Shown here: piece by piece, positions 1 to 11,482 of the stretch
Position numbering within the stretch: the first letter of the stretch is position 1
Layout: the number at the start of each line of letters is the position of its first letter
Source: Ianthella basta
Lineage: Eukaryota; Porifera; Demospongiae; Verongiida; Ianthellidae
Direction: 5' to 3'
DNA: 64,000 nt
Assembly: GCA_964019415.1 (NCBI GenBank)
Contig: OZ025871.1
Coordinates: 8,852,213-8,916,212 of the forward strand
Translations under genes and position numbers: made by a program
The notes under the pieces: model-generated
The model's input: the letters and a program-made list of their open reading frames with translations, nothing else
Told to the model about the DNA's origin: nothing
The model's database searches: none

Positions 1-58
1 GCAGTCATGTGTCTGTGCTGGTGGAGATTTCTCTGTGCTTGTGCGTGGTGTGTGCGTG

Positions 59-60
<2 letters not shown>

Positions 61-100
<40 letters not shown>

Positions 101-131
101 TGTGTGTGTGCGTGTGTGTGTGTGTGTGCTG
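61..131. repeat. (TG)n microsatellite
   Basis: Nearly pure TG dinucleotides with a few interruptions (TA, CG). Simple sequence in the left-most part of the window; no coding signal. Confidence 0.95.
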
Positions 132-1316
132 AGGTCACAAAGGTGTATGACACAATGTCATGTTTATTGTGAGTGACAGAGCAGCGACCGAAGAGAGCAA
201 GTATTGCGAGTTGGGGTGGCAGCCTCACAAGTTTTTAACTCGAAATACATGTTAATATTTACACTGTATTATCAACTTTATTGGCTTTGGTTTGTTGTAC
301 TGCACTTGGTACATGGCTACCATGCGAAGTCTTGCATGGTGCCTAACACCAGCACAAAAAATGGCGGACTCACCTCGCAATATCGCTAAAAAAGTCGCTT
401 GGGGTGCACACATTGTATCACCTGCGCTTGCGCCGTCTTTTTACCGTATCCTCAAGTTGGCTGAACGAGACACCATGGTGTCTGTCTTCATAGGGTGTAC
501 GATACCGTATTCGCATCGTTTTCATAAGAATACGGTAACACATTTATACGAAAGTGGTCCCGCGGTCTCGGCGCGAGTCCCTTGTGCTTGTTGCTTGTCT
601 CATAGTCCCTATCCTTTCTGTAGCAACATATCTTGTTGGTATGTGCATACCAAATTTTTCCCTGGCAAATGCGGTCAATGAGAAAAGATCTCCAAGGAGA
701 ATGATTGCTCTTCTGCTCTGCACTTGCATCGCACGAAGCTGATTTTGTTCGGCAGTTGTGCCAATTCAATCGCTGAACTTGGGAGGCCTTTCGCACCATG
801 GTTGACAACATACAAAATGGCTTTGGTATCCGAGAAAAATGGCCACTTTCCGGTAGCTCCTTCCCTTTCTTCTCCATGCTAGAGCCGAACATGGTCGTTT
901 TCACGATCCCATTGTTCTGAACTAAAGTAGGGCACAGTGCAGACGAACGGAGTTGGCAGAATGTGCAGCGCAAATCCCTAAACGCTGCTGAGAATACGGA
1001 ACGCAGCCAAGTTAATGGAACGCCCTAAGAATACGAAATGCCTTAAGAATACGGAATGGTGCCAAGAATACGGAACACGAATACTCGGGCTTGGCTCCAA
1101 TATAATAGGATACAGTAGCTATTGCAACTAATTTTGTGTAATTCATCAACACACTTGTGAACACAATTCATAGGCAAGAATGAACACAAATGATTGAAGC
1201 AAACATGAGTAAAGTCAGAAATATTTCGACACGTGTACAGCGACACAGTGGAATTGACTTACATACCATACACAGTTTGCACATTCTCAGAGTTGTCAAA
1301 AACACAATCAAGAACA
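132..1316. other. Non-coding, repeat-derived stretch
   Basis: No convincing gene. Between about 985 and 1085 there are four degenerate copies of a ~22 bp unit around AAGAATACGGAA. The same kind of sequence, followed by a similar GGCTTAGCTCCATTATA stretch, recurs at about 14,955-15,030, so this is an interspersed repeat family rather than unique DNA. Open frames on both strands here have no recognisable domain. Confidence 0.5.
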
Positions 1317-1470
<154 letters not shown>

Positions 1471-2012
1471 TGAAAAGCAGTGGACCACATGCTTTAACCC
1501 ATTATAGACAAATTCATGTTACGAGCGAAACCAGTGGTGCCCAAATAAAATGGTGCAAGTATGTGGCAAAGTTGCATAGTCGGCTTACGCACGTTTTGAA
1601 GCTTTCCCAGTTCCAGATAGCAACGTTAGAAGTTAGGATCGGTGAAGAAGTCCCTGTGCAAGGCTCTGAATGGGTTTCTGGGCCGATTTGAAGATCTGTG
1701 CAAACGGGCTTGCAGAAGGAGGCCGAAAATGGTAAGTATTGCCGTTGTTCACCTGTGGTCTCGCATGCAGCTGACCCAGCATCAATTTATGCAGTGAATA
1801 CAGTCCTGAAGTCAGTCCTGAAGCAAGCTTTGCAGCTCAAAGTTTGCGCTTTCAAAAGCTTCTCTTTGGTGGTAGTCTTGTAAAAATGGCGTCGATTGCC
1901 TCGCAATTTCACATGCTTCGCTCTTTGCTTATGCCCGATTTTCATCCATATACAGCGCCCTACCACTAGACATTGCATTGACGACATTAAAACAACAGCG
2001 TCTATCTTGTGG

Positions 2013-2455
2013 GCAGCACCTACCAATCCGATTCACTAGACGCGACTAACGCTACGCTCACGAGAAGTAGCACGCACACAAAAAACCGGTCATTGGGCAC
2101 TTGGGGGTTGTGTAATGCTGACCGGTTTTCCAGTCATTGGGCATTAATGGGTTAAATGATACAAATATAGACATTTCCAAAATGTGAGGTGATCTTACAC
2201 CTTCCACAAATGCAGAAAGGCATTCCCAGACAAGTTGCTATGTTACTATGGGCATACATTCAAAATGCAAACAGCCTCACCGAGCATCTGCAAAATGTAG
2301 GGTGTGCCTGAAAACATAAGGAAGAAGATAAAGTACAGTGCATTGTGAGAAATAGACAAGTTGCCCCGCTGTTGGAAAGCCGTTATCACCACGCGTGCTA
2401 CTTCTCGTGAGCGTAGCGTTAATCGCGTCTAGTGAATCGGATTGGTAGGTGCTGG
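2013..2455. mobile_element. Foldback/MITE-like element, 61 bp inverted repeats
   Basis: Left arm 2013-2073 and right arm 2395-2455 are reverse complements with about one mismatch (GCACCTACCAATCCGATTCA near the outer end). The ~320 bp core has no coding capacity and contains a short repeated CCGGT...CATTGGGCA motif. The size and structure fit a non-autonomous DNA transposon. The target duplication was not resolved. Confidence 0.75.
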
Positions 2456-2481
2456 GCGACATAGTAGTGTGAACATGGCTC

Positions 2482-2784
2482 TTGGTGTATATAGTGGCTA
2501 GACATTTGGCAAGTGCGAATCACATGGCTGAGTGCAAGAAGTATTCGGCAGGCCTCTTTGAAGGTGGCATCACCCTCAAGCACGAGTTCAAGTGTGCGAA
2601 GGTGCCCGGAATCGTAGCGTATTTGTCACCCAGGAAAGACAATTCATCTGGGAGTGGCAGGTATTTCGATGGCCAACTTACGGATAGGAAGACGTCTTGC
2701 AGGGTAGTGGGCTTTGCATTTGCCCTTAGCATAGTGCACCAGTGCTGCAGTGAGAAGTGTTTAAGCAGCCAAAAGGTAAAATAA
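2482..2784 (+). CDS. Hypothetical protein or exon, possibly mobile-element associated
   Basis: A 100-codon open frame immediately right of the 2013-2455 inverted-repeat element. Its middle reads like a compact beta-rich domain (G-I-V-A-Y-L-S-P, then Y-F-D-G-Q-L-T-D and R-V-V-G-F). That pattern resembles anonymous repeated proteins of invertebrate genomes that may be single-strand-binding folds; this is recalled and uncertain. The end (CAAAAGGTAAAA) could be a splice donor rather than a real C-terminus. It is the only plus-strand frame in this intron that looks protein-like. Confidence 0.35.
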   Translation: MVYIVARHLASANHMAECKKYSAGLFEGGITLKHEFKCAKVPGIVAYLSPRKDNSSGSGRYFDGQLTDRKTSCRVVGFAFALSIVHQCCSEKCLSSQKVK

Positions 2785-2870
2785 CTTGAAATTATCACTT
2801 GCTCTGCCTCCAGACAGCGTGTAGTTGTCTCCCTGGGGCACATTTTGGTGCAAGCATTGCAGAAATGTCA

Positions 2871-2975
2871 CAGATATACATACACGAGCATAGGGTTGTA
2901 CTGCACAAGCAATGTGGATATACATACACGAGCATAGCATTTCATTGCGCAAGCTGGAGATATACATACATACGG
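2871..2975. repeat. Short tandem repeat, unit ~45 bp
   Basis: Three imperfect copies of a unit beginning GATATACATACACGAGCATA are spaced about 45-55 bp apart, the third being degenerate. Lies downstream of the last NLR-1 exon visible in the window. Confidence 0.6.
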
Positions 2976-3086
2976 GTACGACAAAGCATCACGATTATTT
3001 CCACTGTCCACATTCAAACACAGTGATTGGCATAAAAGACTATATACTGCATCTCAAGCCACACTGTATATGTGCACACACTGCAC

Positions 3087-3211
3087 CTCTCGTGGGGGAT
3101 AGATGGACTGACACTTCAGTTCTTTCACTTCACTAAAGAAGGACAACCATTTTGTGAGGACATCAACTGGAACACTACCCAGAGTAAGATGTTGTACACT
3201 CCCTTGATCAC
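3087..3211 (-). CDS. NLR gene 1: leucine-rich repeat exon (left-most visible)
   Basis: 125 bp exon between an acceptor (CCTGCAG) and a donor (GTGCAG). It reads G-D-Q-G-S-V-Q-H-L-T-L ... E-V-K-E-L-K-C, typical of one NLR leucine-rich repeat. It starts in phase 1 and ends in phase 0, and has exactly the length and phase of the paralogous exon at 49,538-49,662. The paralogue continues with two or more further exons. Their counterparts here must lie left of the window edge, so NLR gene 1 is cut off. Function by family: the LRR region is the sensor and autoinhibitory part of NLRs. Confidence 0.75.
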
Positions 3212-3378
3212 CTGCAGGCACTGGGTAGGGAAACAGGTAAACAGTTTAACATATAAATACAAATGTACGTATACATATACGCTTAAGTTCACATTACAGT
3301 TCTCACTATTGCTTGTTACACACTATACACTACATCTAACTACGTCACACAGTATGTTACTGACATACACCAACTTAC

Positions 3379-3583
3379 CATCATCAGGACTATACCAGGA
3401 CTCTGGGTTAAAGTTCAGGTCCACTTCTGATAACGTTCTGATTCCTCTGATTCCAAGGATAAGGTGACGACAGAACTGCTTGGGCAGAGTTGCACCATGA
3501 GCACCGCTCAGTGTCAGTTTGTTCATGGTCTTGTTTCGTGAGAGTGACCTTTTCATCTCTATCAGGACCTCATTGTCCATTGC
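3379..3583 (-). CDS. NLR gene 1: leucine-rich repeat exon
   Basis: 205 bp exon with acceptor TTTTACAG and donor GTAAGT. It encodes about 68 residues with LRR spacing (M-N-K-L-T-L-S-G; L-I-L-G-I-R; L-S-E-V-D-L-N-F-N-P). It begins in phase 0 and ends in phase 1, as does the paralogous exon 50,180-50,384 of identical length. Replacements between copies cluster in the presumed variable positions (for example R-G-I-R-T-L-S versus R-R-N-K-S-L-L), as expected of a ligand-facing LRR, though this was not tested. Confidence 0.8.
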
Positions 3584-4469
3584 CTGTAAAATAAGACATC
3601 AACACAGTCCATAATGCAATGGGATGAGGACGAACACCTTTTGACACTAGCTGTCACTACTGTTTGCCATAATTGGACATTATCTAAGCATCATATGTGC
3701 ATAAATATACCACACTTGAGCTAGTGCATGTATTAGGGGAAACTTCCCAAGGTTGAAAGCTGAGGAATATACCATACACCAATACATCACATAAATATGA
3801 GGTAAGTATGAATGTAGTTTCTTTTACCATGGAAACCATGCTCTGATACTTCAAGCCTGAAAACGTTGTTCCCATGGTAACAATACAGTTACATATCTGT
3901 GCATATCTACTGTATGCGCTCAAACTATTCGCGGATGGAGGATTGCCTAAAATTTTCACAGTTTTATTTTCGCGAATGCTATATAGGCTCACCAATATTC
4001 GATTATTATTATTATTCTCACCTTCTGCCACCTTAGACAACTTTTAATGATATTCATATATGCCATGAATATCATTATGTGCATTATGAATACAATTATA
4101 TAGCATAATTTATATGCTTGGACCTGTGACCATGTACATGTAGATAACATTTTTGCTAGACATTTTACCATTATACACTCTTTAGATGAACGTTTGGGTA
4201 GTAGCCACGAAAATATGGTCAGCTGACAGGTATGTGCGCAAATCTACATATCGGATAGTGGATCACTTGAAGTATGGCTTTGCCACGAGCAAGCGAGGTC
4301 TGGAATTTGCCGTTTCAGCCGATTCTAAGCACTTTAACTGGTATTCTCTTTACTCAATTCATTAACGAATACGTAACTTTGCAGGTGAGTGCAAACCTAA
4401 TCGCATATGGCTTTAAACCCACTGATTTCCTAACTTTCTGAGTAGGAAATGCATAAAGCGTAGTTGAAA
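3584..4469. other. Intron sequence
   Basis: AT-rich intron of NLR gene 1 with no coding signal. The first ~300 bp are recognisably similar to 50,385-50,690, downstream of the paralogous exon, so the duplication included intron DNA. Confidence 0.6.
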
Positions 4470-4494
4470 TTGCTCTAACTCCGTCGTTAGAACT

Positions 4495-5435
4495 GGAAAA
4501 CTCCACTTTCGCATGTGGGTTATGGCACCTATGTAAACAATGTGGCTTCGCGCGGCCGATTTTTGACCTTCGTATTCTCCCTTTTTCTCCTAGAGTTAAG
4601 ACCAGAACAAGCTAAGCTATACATGAAACTGTAGCCGCATTATAGTACTTCACGTCTGTATAACAATTATTTCAGTGACAGTTTTCTAGACGGAGAATCG
4701 CGGCCGAGGACAGTACATCTAAAAACGCACTCAATCGCTGTGTGGGAGTCGATGGAGAGACTGAGAGCGGATTAGAGGGCATAGAACAGTACGCAGTCAC
4801 ACGATCTAACTTTTCCATGTGTCCGCAGTTGAAAAACAAATCCATTGGAGAGTTATGTTGGGAAAACCACTTTCCTTCTTCGCGGTCGAAGCTTTCGCAC
4901 ATAATAACTCGCGATAGAAAACTGGTATCAAAAGCGGACACATGGAAAAGTTAGAAAACATCTTTACCATCACACCTCTACCTTCGTTGTGAAACATTCG
5001 GCTGTTCTGAGGTCCCACACGGCGGTTTACTGAAGAAACTCATTTTGCCTCCTCCAACAGCTAGAGTCACATGACGCTCTCGTGACTTCCTGTCTCAGTG
5101 GGTAGGCGTAACCATACGTCACGGAAATGGCGACCGTGGGATACTCAACTTACCGTGATGTCTTGCGCCGCGCGTGGCCTACTTCGTCTTCCATATATAC
5201 GAGAAATGGACTCCTGCTTACCTGCTCCGGTATCTAACTTGTCGTTTCACTTCTACGTCTTGTACCAGATGTGACATTCCTAGACGATGGCATGACGTAA
5301 TCAATTGAGGCAGCCCTGGCACGCGCGCATCACGCGGTGTCACATGCGTAACTAGGGTAACGTAGAAGAATGCGCTGAAACCGCACGGTCCAAGGTTGTG
5401 TAAACAAAGCTGCCATAACCCACATGCGTGGCTGT
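4495..5435. mobile_element. Probable non-autonomous DNA transposon
   Basis: Imperfect inverted repeats lie near both ends: GCATGTGGGTTATGGCA at about 4514 and its reverse complement at about 5412, each next to a GTAAACA motif. Inside, a smaller 25 bp inverted repeat (4805-4829 with 4931-4956, around TTTTCCATGTGTCCGC) can form a hairpin. No transposase frame is visible. Exact termini are not resolved. Confidence 0.5.
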
Positions 5436-5439
5436 ACAG

Positions 5440-6300
5440 TGTAGATTACTACCATTTAACACCATTTTGCAATGACATTATATGACATCACTACCCAGCA
5501 CAGTGCATAAGCTTACAAATTGAGTCAGTATTTCCCTTAACAATGGCTTGTCATCCAGAACAAATCACAAATACGAGAAGCATGCATTTGTTCAAAGATT
5601 GCATTTTAAAAACTGTGCAAACTAGCAGTATCACTCGAAATTGACACCAAACACGCACCAGTATCAGGAAAGCGGCGTTAAAGTTACTGAACTCACCTTA
5701 CACCTTGATCCATCCTATCACATGCTTAGTAGAATTGATATCTGAGCCACTTCAGGTCACAGTGGATGACGTGATCACACCATAAGTAGCTTTTCAGCTC
5801 TTATTACACTTCAATCGCCAGCAGCAGCCATTTTAAGAAGTACATTATTGCACAATGGGAAGTGAATGTCTGGACAATGGCTGTTTTCGCTACTGGAGGA
5901 TGTGTATTAAAAATGGCATTATAAGAGCACATTGATGGCAGGGGAGTTCTGCATAATTACACTTAGTTGACTTTATACTTACATATTTTCCTTAGTGGCT
6001 TAAAGAATTGCAATCCATTGCAAAGAATATAACGTTTCAAGTGTGAAATTGCACTGTAATTGGAGTATGGAAATGTGTTTATAATCATTTTCTTCATAAC
6101 GGATAGTATTTCTTAAAACCCCAAAGAAGATTGTTAGTTTACCTTGTTCTGCACCTTACGTAAGCACACTAATTTGTCTCTAAGGCAGCTCGATATAATA
6201 CCACTTTTTCGTTGAAAGTCGCCAAGTATGCCATCTTCAAAGGCACACATTATTAATTAATAGTAATATATTAACGACAAAAGCACTCATGCTCGTCTAC
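5440..6300. other. Intron sequence, no gene seen
   Basis: AT-rich, without convincing open frames, inverted repeats or RNA genes. Confidence 0.5.
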
Positions 6301-6307
6301 TAGCGGT

Positions 6308-6897
6308 GGCGACAAAGGAATCTGGAGCATGGTTAGATGCCTTACCAGTGTCATCCCTTGGTCTGTGCACGGACAACAAGGTCATTCAGGTTGCAGTGGG
6401 ACTATGACTCAGCCTGCCTCTTTGCGAACCCCATCACTGCCGACATTGTGGAAGTGAGGTGGACTGCCAGAGAACCCATGGCGTCAGTTGCCACTACAGC
6501 AGGGGTCGCCACCCTCGTCATGCTGAGATCAATGGGATCATCCAGAGATCCCTTGGATCTGCAAAGATCTGGAGCCAACAGGCTTATAATTATAGGTCAG
6601 ATGGCAAGAGGCCAGACAGGGCTTCCATCGTGGCTTGGAGAGCGGGTAAAGTACTAGTATGGGATGTTACTTGCCCGGACACCCATCTGGAGCCCAGTCA
6701 CCACTTTGTGCCCGTAGCAGTGGAGACCCTTGGTGCATATGGCCCAGAAAGCCCACAGTTTCATCCAAGACCTCCGACAACGCATCATGGAAGCCACCCA
6801 GGAGCCCCTCTCTCACCACCATCTCCGACAAAGAATCCCCGTGGCTGTTCAGCAATGGAACGCGGCGACCATACTGGGCTCCATGGGGGGTGTTGAC
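6308..6897 (+). pseudogene. RT-associated retroelement ORF, C-terminal fragment (decayed)
   Basis: Frame-by-frame reading gives a cysteine/histidine-rich segment and then the signature R-S-D-G-K-R-P-D and V-L-V-W-D-V-T-C-P-D-T. These are typical of the region after reverse transcriptase in a widespread family of invertebrate retroelement proteins. The first part (E-S-G-A-W-L-D-A-L-P) ends at an in-frame TGA near 6406, and the tail changes frame after about 6760. The RT domain itself is absent. A dead fragment in an NLR-1 intron. Confidence 0.7.
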
Positions 6898-7025
6898 ATG
6901 GGACTGTAGACTAGATTGTATAGTAGTGCATGCAGCAATATACATGATCTGTGTAGCTGTTTCTTTTCGCTTGTCCATTTGTAGGATATCAGATTATAAT
7001 TGCTTCTAATATTATTCATGTTTAA

Positions 7026-8458
7026 AGGTCCACTGTTGCATTTCTTTTTAATTTTCATATTGATAGTGCTATGTGAAACATCTTCAATGATACCCATTTC
7101 AGTGTGCTCTGCCTCACGATGGGGGAGTTACAAGGGCGCAAAGTTGCAAAAAAGACCAATTATGCGTGGGCATTTCCAGTGTTCCGGTCCTAACAATGCT
7201 AAACGTCATGACGTCACAGTAGGCTCCGGAATGTTTGCGCAAGTATGGAGGAGAGTAGGCCAGTCAACGGACTGAACAAGAAATCGTTATCTCCTGCGAG
7301 TCTTTATCTCACGATGAAGGCGAAACTTCTTGAGACAATGAAGGAGATACCCCTGCTGCTTCTGAAGTAGAGCTGGGCATACGGGTTGCGCAGCCATACG
7401 GCACGACATCAATTTTGCGACACGACCAATAATAGGGTGACGCCCGTTCTCAGCCCTACAAACGCCGATTCGCACCATTCTTGGACTGTTACAAGAGCAT
7501 ACGAAACAGAGATGGTACACTAGCCTAGATATGATTTGTCACCTCCTACAAGGCGTAACAGCTGAAATACGAAGTGCATCGAAGACATATTTCGGAGCAC
7601 TCGGCACGTATTTCAGGTCACTGGCTCGCACATCGTGAGACGCAAGCATCTCTCCACTCCTACTTGCTAGGTAGTAGGGCATGCACAAGCTCTGGTCACA
7701 GCAAATATTCAGAAAACCGTCCCCTGCTCTCTACCGAGAACGGCTGCGCAGAACACCAGGAGGCGGGGGCATCGAAATGGCTGGGACGCCTTTTTCGTCA
7801 TCCTAAAGCTACTACTCACCCTTTCGTCCTTTGTAGCAATTCGTCGTCTTCTCGATTGGCTTTCTCTGTGCTAGGAAAGACTCTCCTGTAAGTTAAAGCG
7901 CCATTCGGATTCTGACGGATGTACTAGAGTGAGCAAAGTGGTTGTTGCTAGAATATTTACACCAAGAAACAGCAAAATGGTAGGTTGGGCATCAGTCGCA
8001 ATCCGAAAGGCGCTCTAACTTACAGGAGAGTCTTACCAAGCACAGAAAGACCCTGCCAACAGCTGCTGGCCACCGCTTCTTCAGACTATCGCTCTTCGTG
8101 AAATGAAACAGCGACCGTTGCCTCCACCATAGATCTATGCCTCCACTGGACCTACTACATCCTCCAGCAACGCATTTGTGATGCATCGGGGCGAGTTCAT
8201 CAGCAAGAGGGACGTGAATAGCCAGTCGGCGATTGTCTTCCCACACAGCGTGTGACACGTTCAAGCATAGACACAAGTGTACGGCAAGCCTACCGTGACG
8301 TCACAGCAAAATGGCGGATTTCTTCGGCCGATTTTCCGGAAGTGAGCCATTATCCCTCTACCAGGGAAAATTTCGAAGCGCTCTAACAGCGATTTTCGGT
8401 GGTTTTAGACGATAATCTATCATATAAGAGCAACTTGTATAACCGTGACAGTGGACCT
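7026..8458. mobile_element. TTAA-flanked DNA transposon (piggyBac-like target site)
   Basis: Inverted terminal repeats AGGTCCACTGT ... ACAGTGGACCT are directly flanked by TTAA on both sides (7022-7025 and 8459-8462). TTAA duplication is characteristic of piggyBac-type integration. Two subterminal arms (about 7862-7915 and 7985-8048, around ACTCTCCTGTAAGTTA) are reverse complements. No intact transposase is visible; frames at 7574-7891 (+) and 7992-8276 (-) have no recognised domain. Likely non-autonomous. Confidence 0.65.
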
Positions 8459-8540
8459 TTAAGTAATTCTTCAAAGGTGTTACATTTCTTCCTCGAATGG
8501 ATTGTCAATCGTTTTTTCTGATAAAGCAACGAACGTACTT

Positions 8541-8980
8541 CACCATTTGTGAGCGGATTTGAGAAAAGGGACCACTTCGCACTATGTATACAGTATCACT
8601 ACGGGCTAAAACACGCAAACGAGTAATGTTTCCAGTAAAGACGGATTACTGGACCATACGCACCTGTGGTATATAGTCCCAACATCCTGGCCAAGTTTGA
8701 AACCCATAGTCCTTTCCAGCGCTTCAAACCAGGAAGACTAGTTACGCCATCACTATGTTTACGGATATATATAACAGAAAGTTTACAGGCTGTTTTCTCA
8801 TAATTGCACCGAGCGTATTTTCGTACTTTGAGCGAGCGTATCTCGGGAACGGGAGCAGCTATTGAATCGCAACAAAGTGTAACAGAGAGCCCATCAACTG
8901 TGTTGTGACTCAGTACCACTAACTCAAAAACCAACCTCTAGCGCGAAATGGTCCCTTTTCTCAGATCCATTCACATTTGA
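8541..8980. mobile_element. MITE with inverted repeats related to those at 53.3/58.9 kb
   Basis: The left end (CACCATTTGTGAGCGGATTT, then GAGAAAAGGGACCACTTCGC) is repeated in reverse complement at 8940-8979 with a few mismatches. The motif GATTTG(A/C)GAAAA..GG.CCACTT is shared with the ends of the large insertion at 53.28-58.98 kb, suggesting one transposase family. Core of ~360 bp without coding potential. Confidence 0.6.
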
Positions 8981-9295
8981 TTAGTCAAACTTTGTACAAC
9001 CATACACAGAATGAGTATATAAAGTTTTAAAAAGGTGCAAAATAGCGGCCGTATTAGAGGTTTCCAGTTATTACTACCCTGTGCTAATTGTATGGCGATC
9101 TTTTGCGTTCGTAGGTTTTTAGCATTCCTTTGCAGAAGTATTGCCTTCTGTCTTGCCATCAGAACCACTAATTAGACAGCATGTCGCTTATGACTGGCAG
9201 GAGGAACAGTTTTGTACGTACCAATGGTGTTATTCTAAGGTAGACCTGCCCTCTTAAATGCATGCACCATCAATAAATCTCCCACTGGTGCTTAC

Positions 9296-9420
9296 CTCAC
9301 ATCGTCGTATGCCGCTACACTCAACCTCTATCACATGTTGTAGACACAGCAACTTCACTACTGTCCTAAGGGGGGGTCTCTCCAAGTACACCTTGCCAAA
9401 GTGTCCTTTGAAGGCACAGT
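9296..9420 (-). CDS. NLR gene 1: leucine-rich/C-terminal exon
   Basis: 125 bp exon with acceptor TTTCACAG and donor GTAAGC. It encodes about 42 residues with F-K-G-H-F-G-K-V-Y-L followed by V-V-K-L-L-C-L-Q-H-V, an LRR-like amphipathic pattern. Entry phase 1, exit phase 0. The paralogue at 50,760-50,884 has identical length, phases and core motif. It follows the linker exon at 10,033-10,116 and precedes the LRR exon at 3379-3583. Confidence 0.75.
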
Positions 9421-10032
9421 CTGTGAAAGTAAAACATACCATATACGCTTTACACAATTTTGTCACAAAATTGCAAAATAGCGGTGATTCGCAGCAGCAA
9501 CTTTGATTGTGCCACTAAGAGCTGCCCTCCACCGAGGCAATGGAGTACACCAATAGGACCAGAATTCAGAGGACACAAAGAATCAACATCATCAAGATTC
9601 CTCTTCACTAGCACTGCAAATATCATTGGATGCGATGATTTGCACGACATAGCTACGTACGGCGAATATTCATTGGTGAGTATCTATAATGCCCTGAAGT
9701 GACATCAGCAGTACTGGATTGTTTCTTCATGTGTATTGGGGAGGGTATAGCTAGCCAGGCTAAGACCCTACAACTGCGAAAATAAGAATGCAAACATCCT
9801 GAAAAATCGCGAACCGTGAAAGTTTAACCCCGCAAAAGTTAAAGCGTATATGATAACATGTCACGAACTCAGTGAACTCTAAACATAGCAGATTGATACA
9901 ATCCGCAGATCGTAATGACATTCATTGTCCACCATCACATCACAACAATAGTTAGGTGGTACAGTGTCAGAGCTGCTACTGTATACACCCATGCACTCTC
10001 TACATGCACAAAATGGAAATTATTGTGGATAC

Positions 10033-10116
10033 CTTTCCAACTGCCATCTGTAGAAGCTTCCCTCTCCAGTGATACAAGTCTGTCCAAGGCAACTTCTAGT
10101 TCTCTCCAATCAGTCT
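10033..10116 (-). CDS. NLR gene 1: short linker exon between NACHT and LRR
   Basis: The acceptor is TACTTTAG. The reading begins with T-D-W-R-E-L-E-V-A-L-D and L-E-R-E-A-S-T, a charged helical segment. The paralogous exon (53,086-53,154) ends at a GTAATA donor. Here that site reads ATGGCA and cannot be used. The next usable donor, AAAG|GTATCC, lies 15 bp downstream, preserves phase 1 and would add five residues (about D-G-S-W-K). The end given is that inferred donor. Confidence 0.65.
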
Positions 10117-10400
10117 CTAAAGTACAGCACAACATATAGTTAGTTCAGGCCATGGAGATGTGTAAAGTGAGGCAACATACTGCTTTGCAACAAACTGTCG
10201 TGCAATGAAATGCTATACATCTGTAGCTTGCATATATACACTGGGCAGCAGTTATGCACAAGGTTTATAAATCAGATGGAAAATTTGAACTCATGTAACA
10301 CATCAGTGAGGCAGTGCTTTGTAAAAATAACTGTATGATATGCTAGCTTAAATTAAATCCAATCCCATATTCAAATGCAATAAAGCAAGAAGTAGAGAAC

Positions 10401-10770
10401 ATTTTCTGCAAAATAGTAAGGATGGCATCAAAATGATAGAAACAAGTGAAGGTTGTTACACAGTGGAGTATTAACCATGGTGCATAAATGCAAGAATGTC
10501 ATACCTTACAGTCCTACATCCTTGAATGTAGGCACCATGGTCAATGTTCCTTTGTGTAACAGCCTCCACTAGTTTCTGTCCTTTTTATGCCATCCCTACA
10601 TCCTTACTATTTTGCAGAATATTAATATTTCTTGTTTCTGTACTTTTTATAGTGTGCAGCTGTAGCTACATACTAACCCACAACCACAGGACGTTGATAA
10701 GGCTCTTGGAACTTATTTCAGTAACCCAGGGGATCGAGGTTTCAGCTAGCTACGTACCTAGGTTCCATGC
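10401..10770. mobile_element. Foldback MITE, family member 1
   Basis: Left and right arms (about 10,401-10,500 and 10,530-10,621) are imperfect reverse complements around AGTAAGGATG..AGAAACAAGTGAAGG. The same structure, and the ~140 bp that follow it, recur at 37,490-37,862. Non-coding. Confidence 0.7.
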
Positions 10771-11446
10771 AATTGAAGGGTCCAGTTGAAGAAGTGGCAT
10801 AATCTCAGGATTTTGAAATGTGCGTTAAGTTATACTATAGTTTACCTGGAGGTTATCTTCATTAGCAGAATTTTACTTCATAACATGGTCAAAATTGGCG
10901 AGAATCTGATGGTCTTTCATGAAACGCAATTATTCCTAGGCAATACGCATAAGAAAGTAGAAACCGCATGACCATGTGGTAAAAATGGCACCACTTACCA
11001 AGCCGAGTTCTGCCATGGCATGTCCAGCTCCATTAAACCAAAGAAAAGAGCTCAGAATGAGTCCAGTTGAACTAAAACTAAAACGAAGAGTAAGAAAGCG
11101 AAAGGATTAGAGCATCAACGCCACTATTCGAAGACCACAGTACCCGCTCGTAAGACACGACCAGCTTGTGGATGTTGGCCGGCAATGTTTCTCTAAGCTG
11201 ACCATGGAGGAGATCCAACAAATCCTCAAAAGCTTCAATGAACTTGGGGACAAAGGCCTGCAAGATGCGTACCTCCATGAACTTATAATTATTAGCCATC
11301 GCCCTGTCAGAAGACACAGACCATCAAAGTCTGCAAGCATACAGTGAAATCAAAAACCCATTCCTTCTTCTACAAGGTAACTTTAAGCCGATGTTTTGTA
11401 GTTTGGTGGATAATTGTTCATGTACATTTGCCAGTGCAAGAATGTT

Positions 11447-11454
<8 letters not shown>

Positions 11455-11482
<28 letters not shown>
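11455..11482. repeat. (GT)n microsatellite
   Basis: Short pure GT run, immediately followed by GACGTCATCGCC, a sequence type that recurs at the ends of other repeats in the window. Confidence 0.85.
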
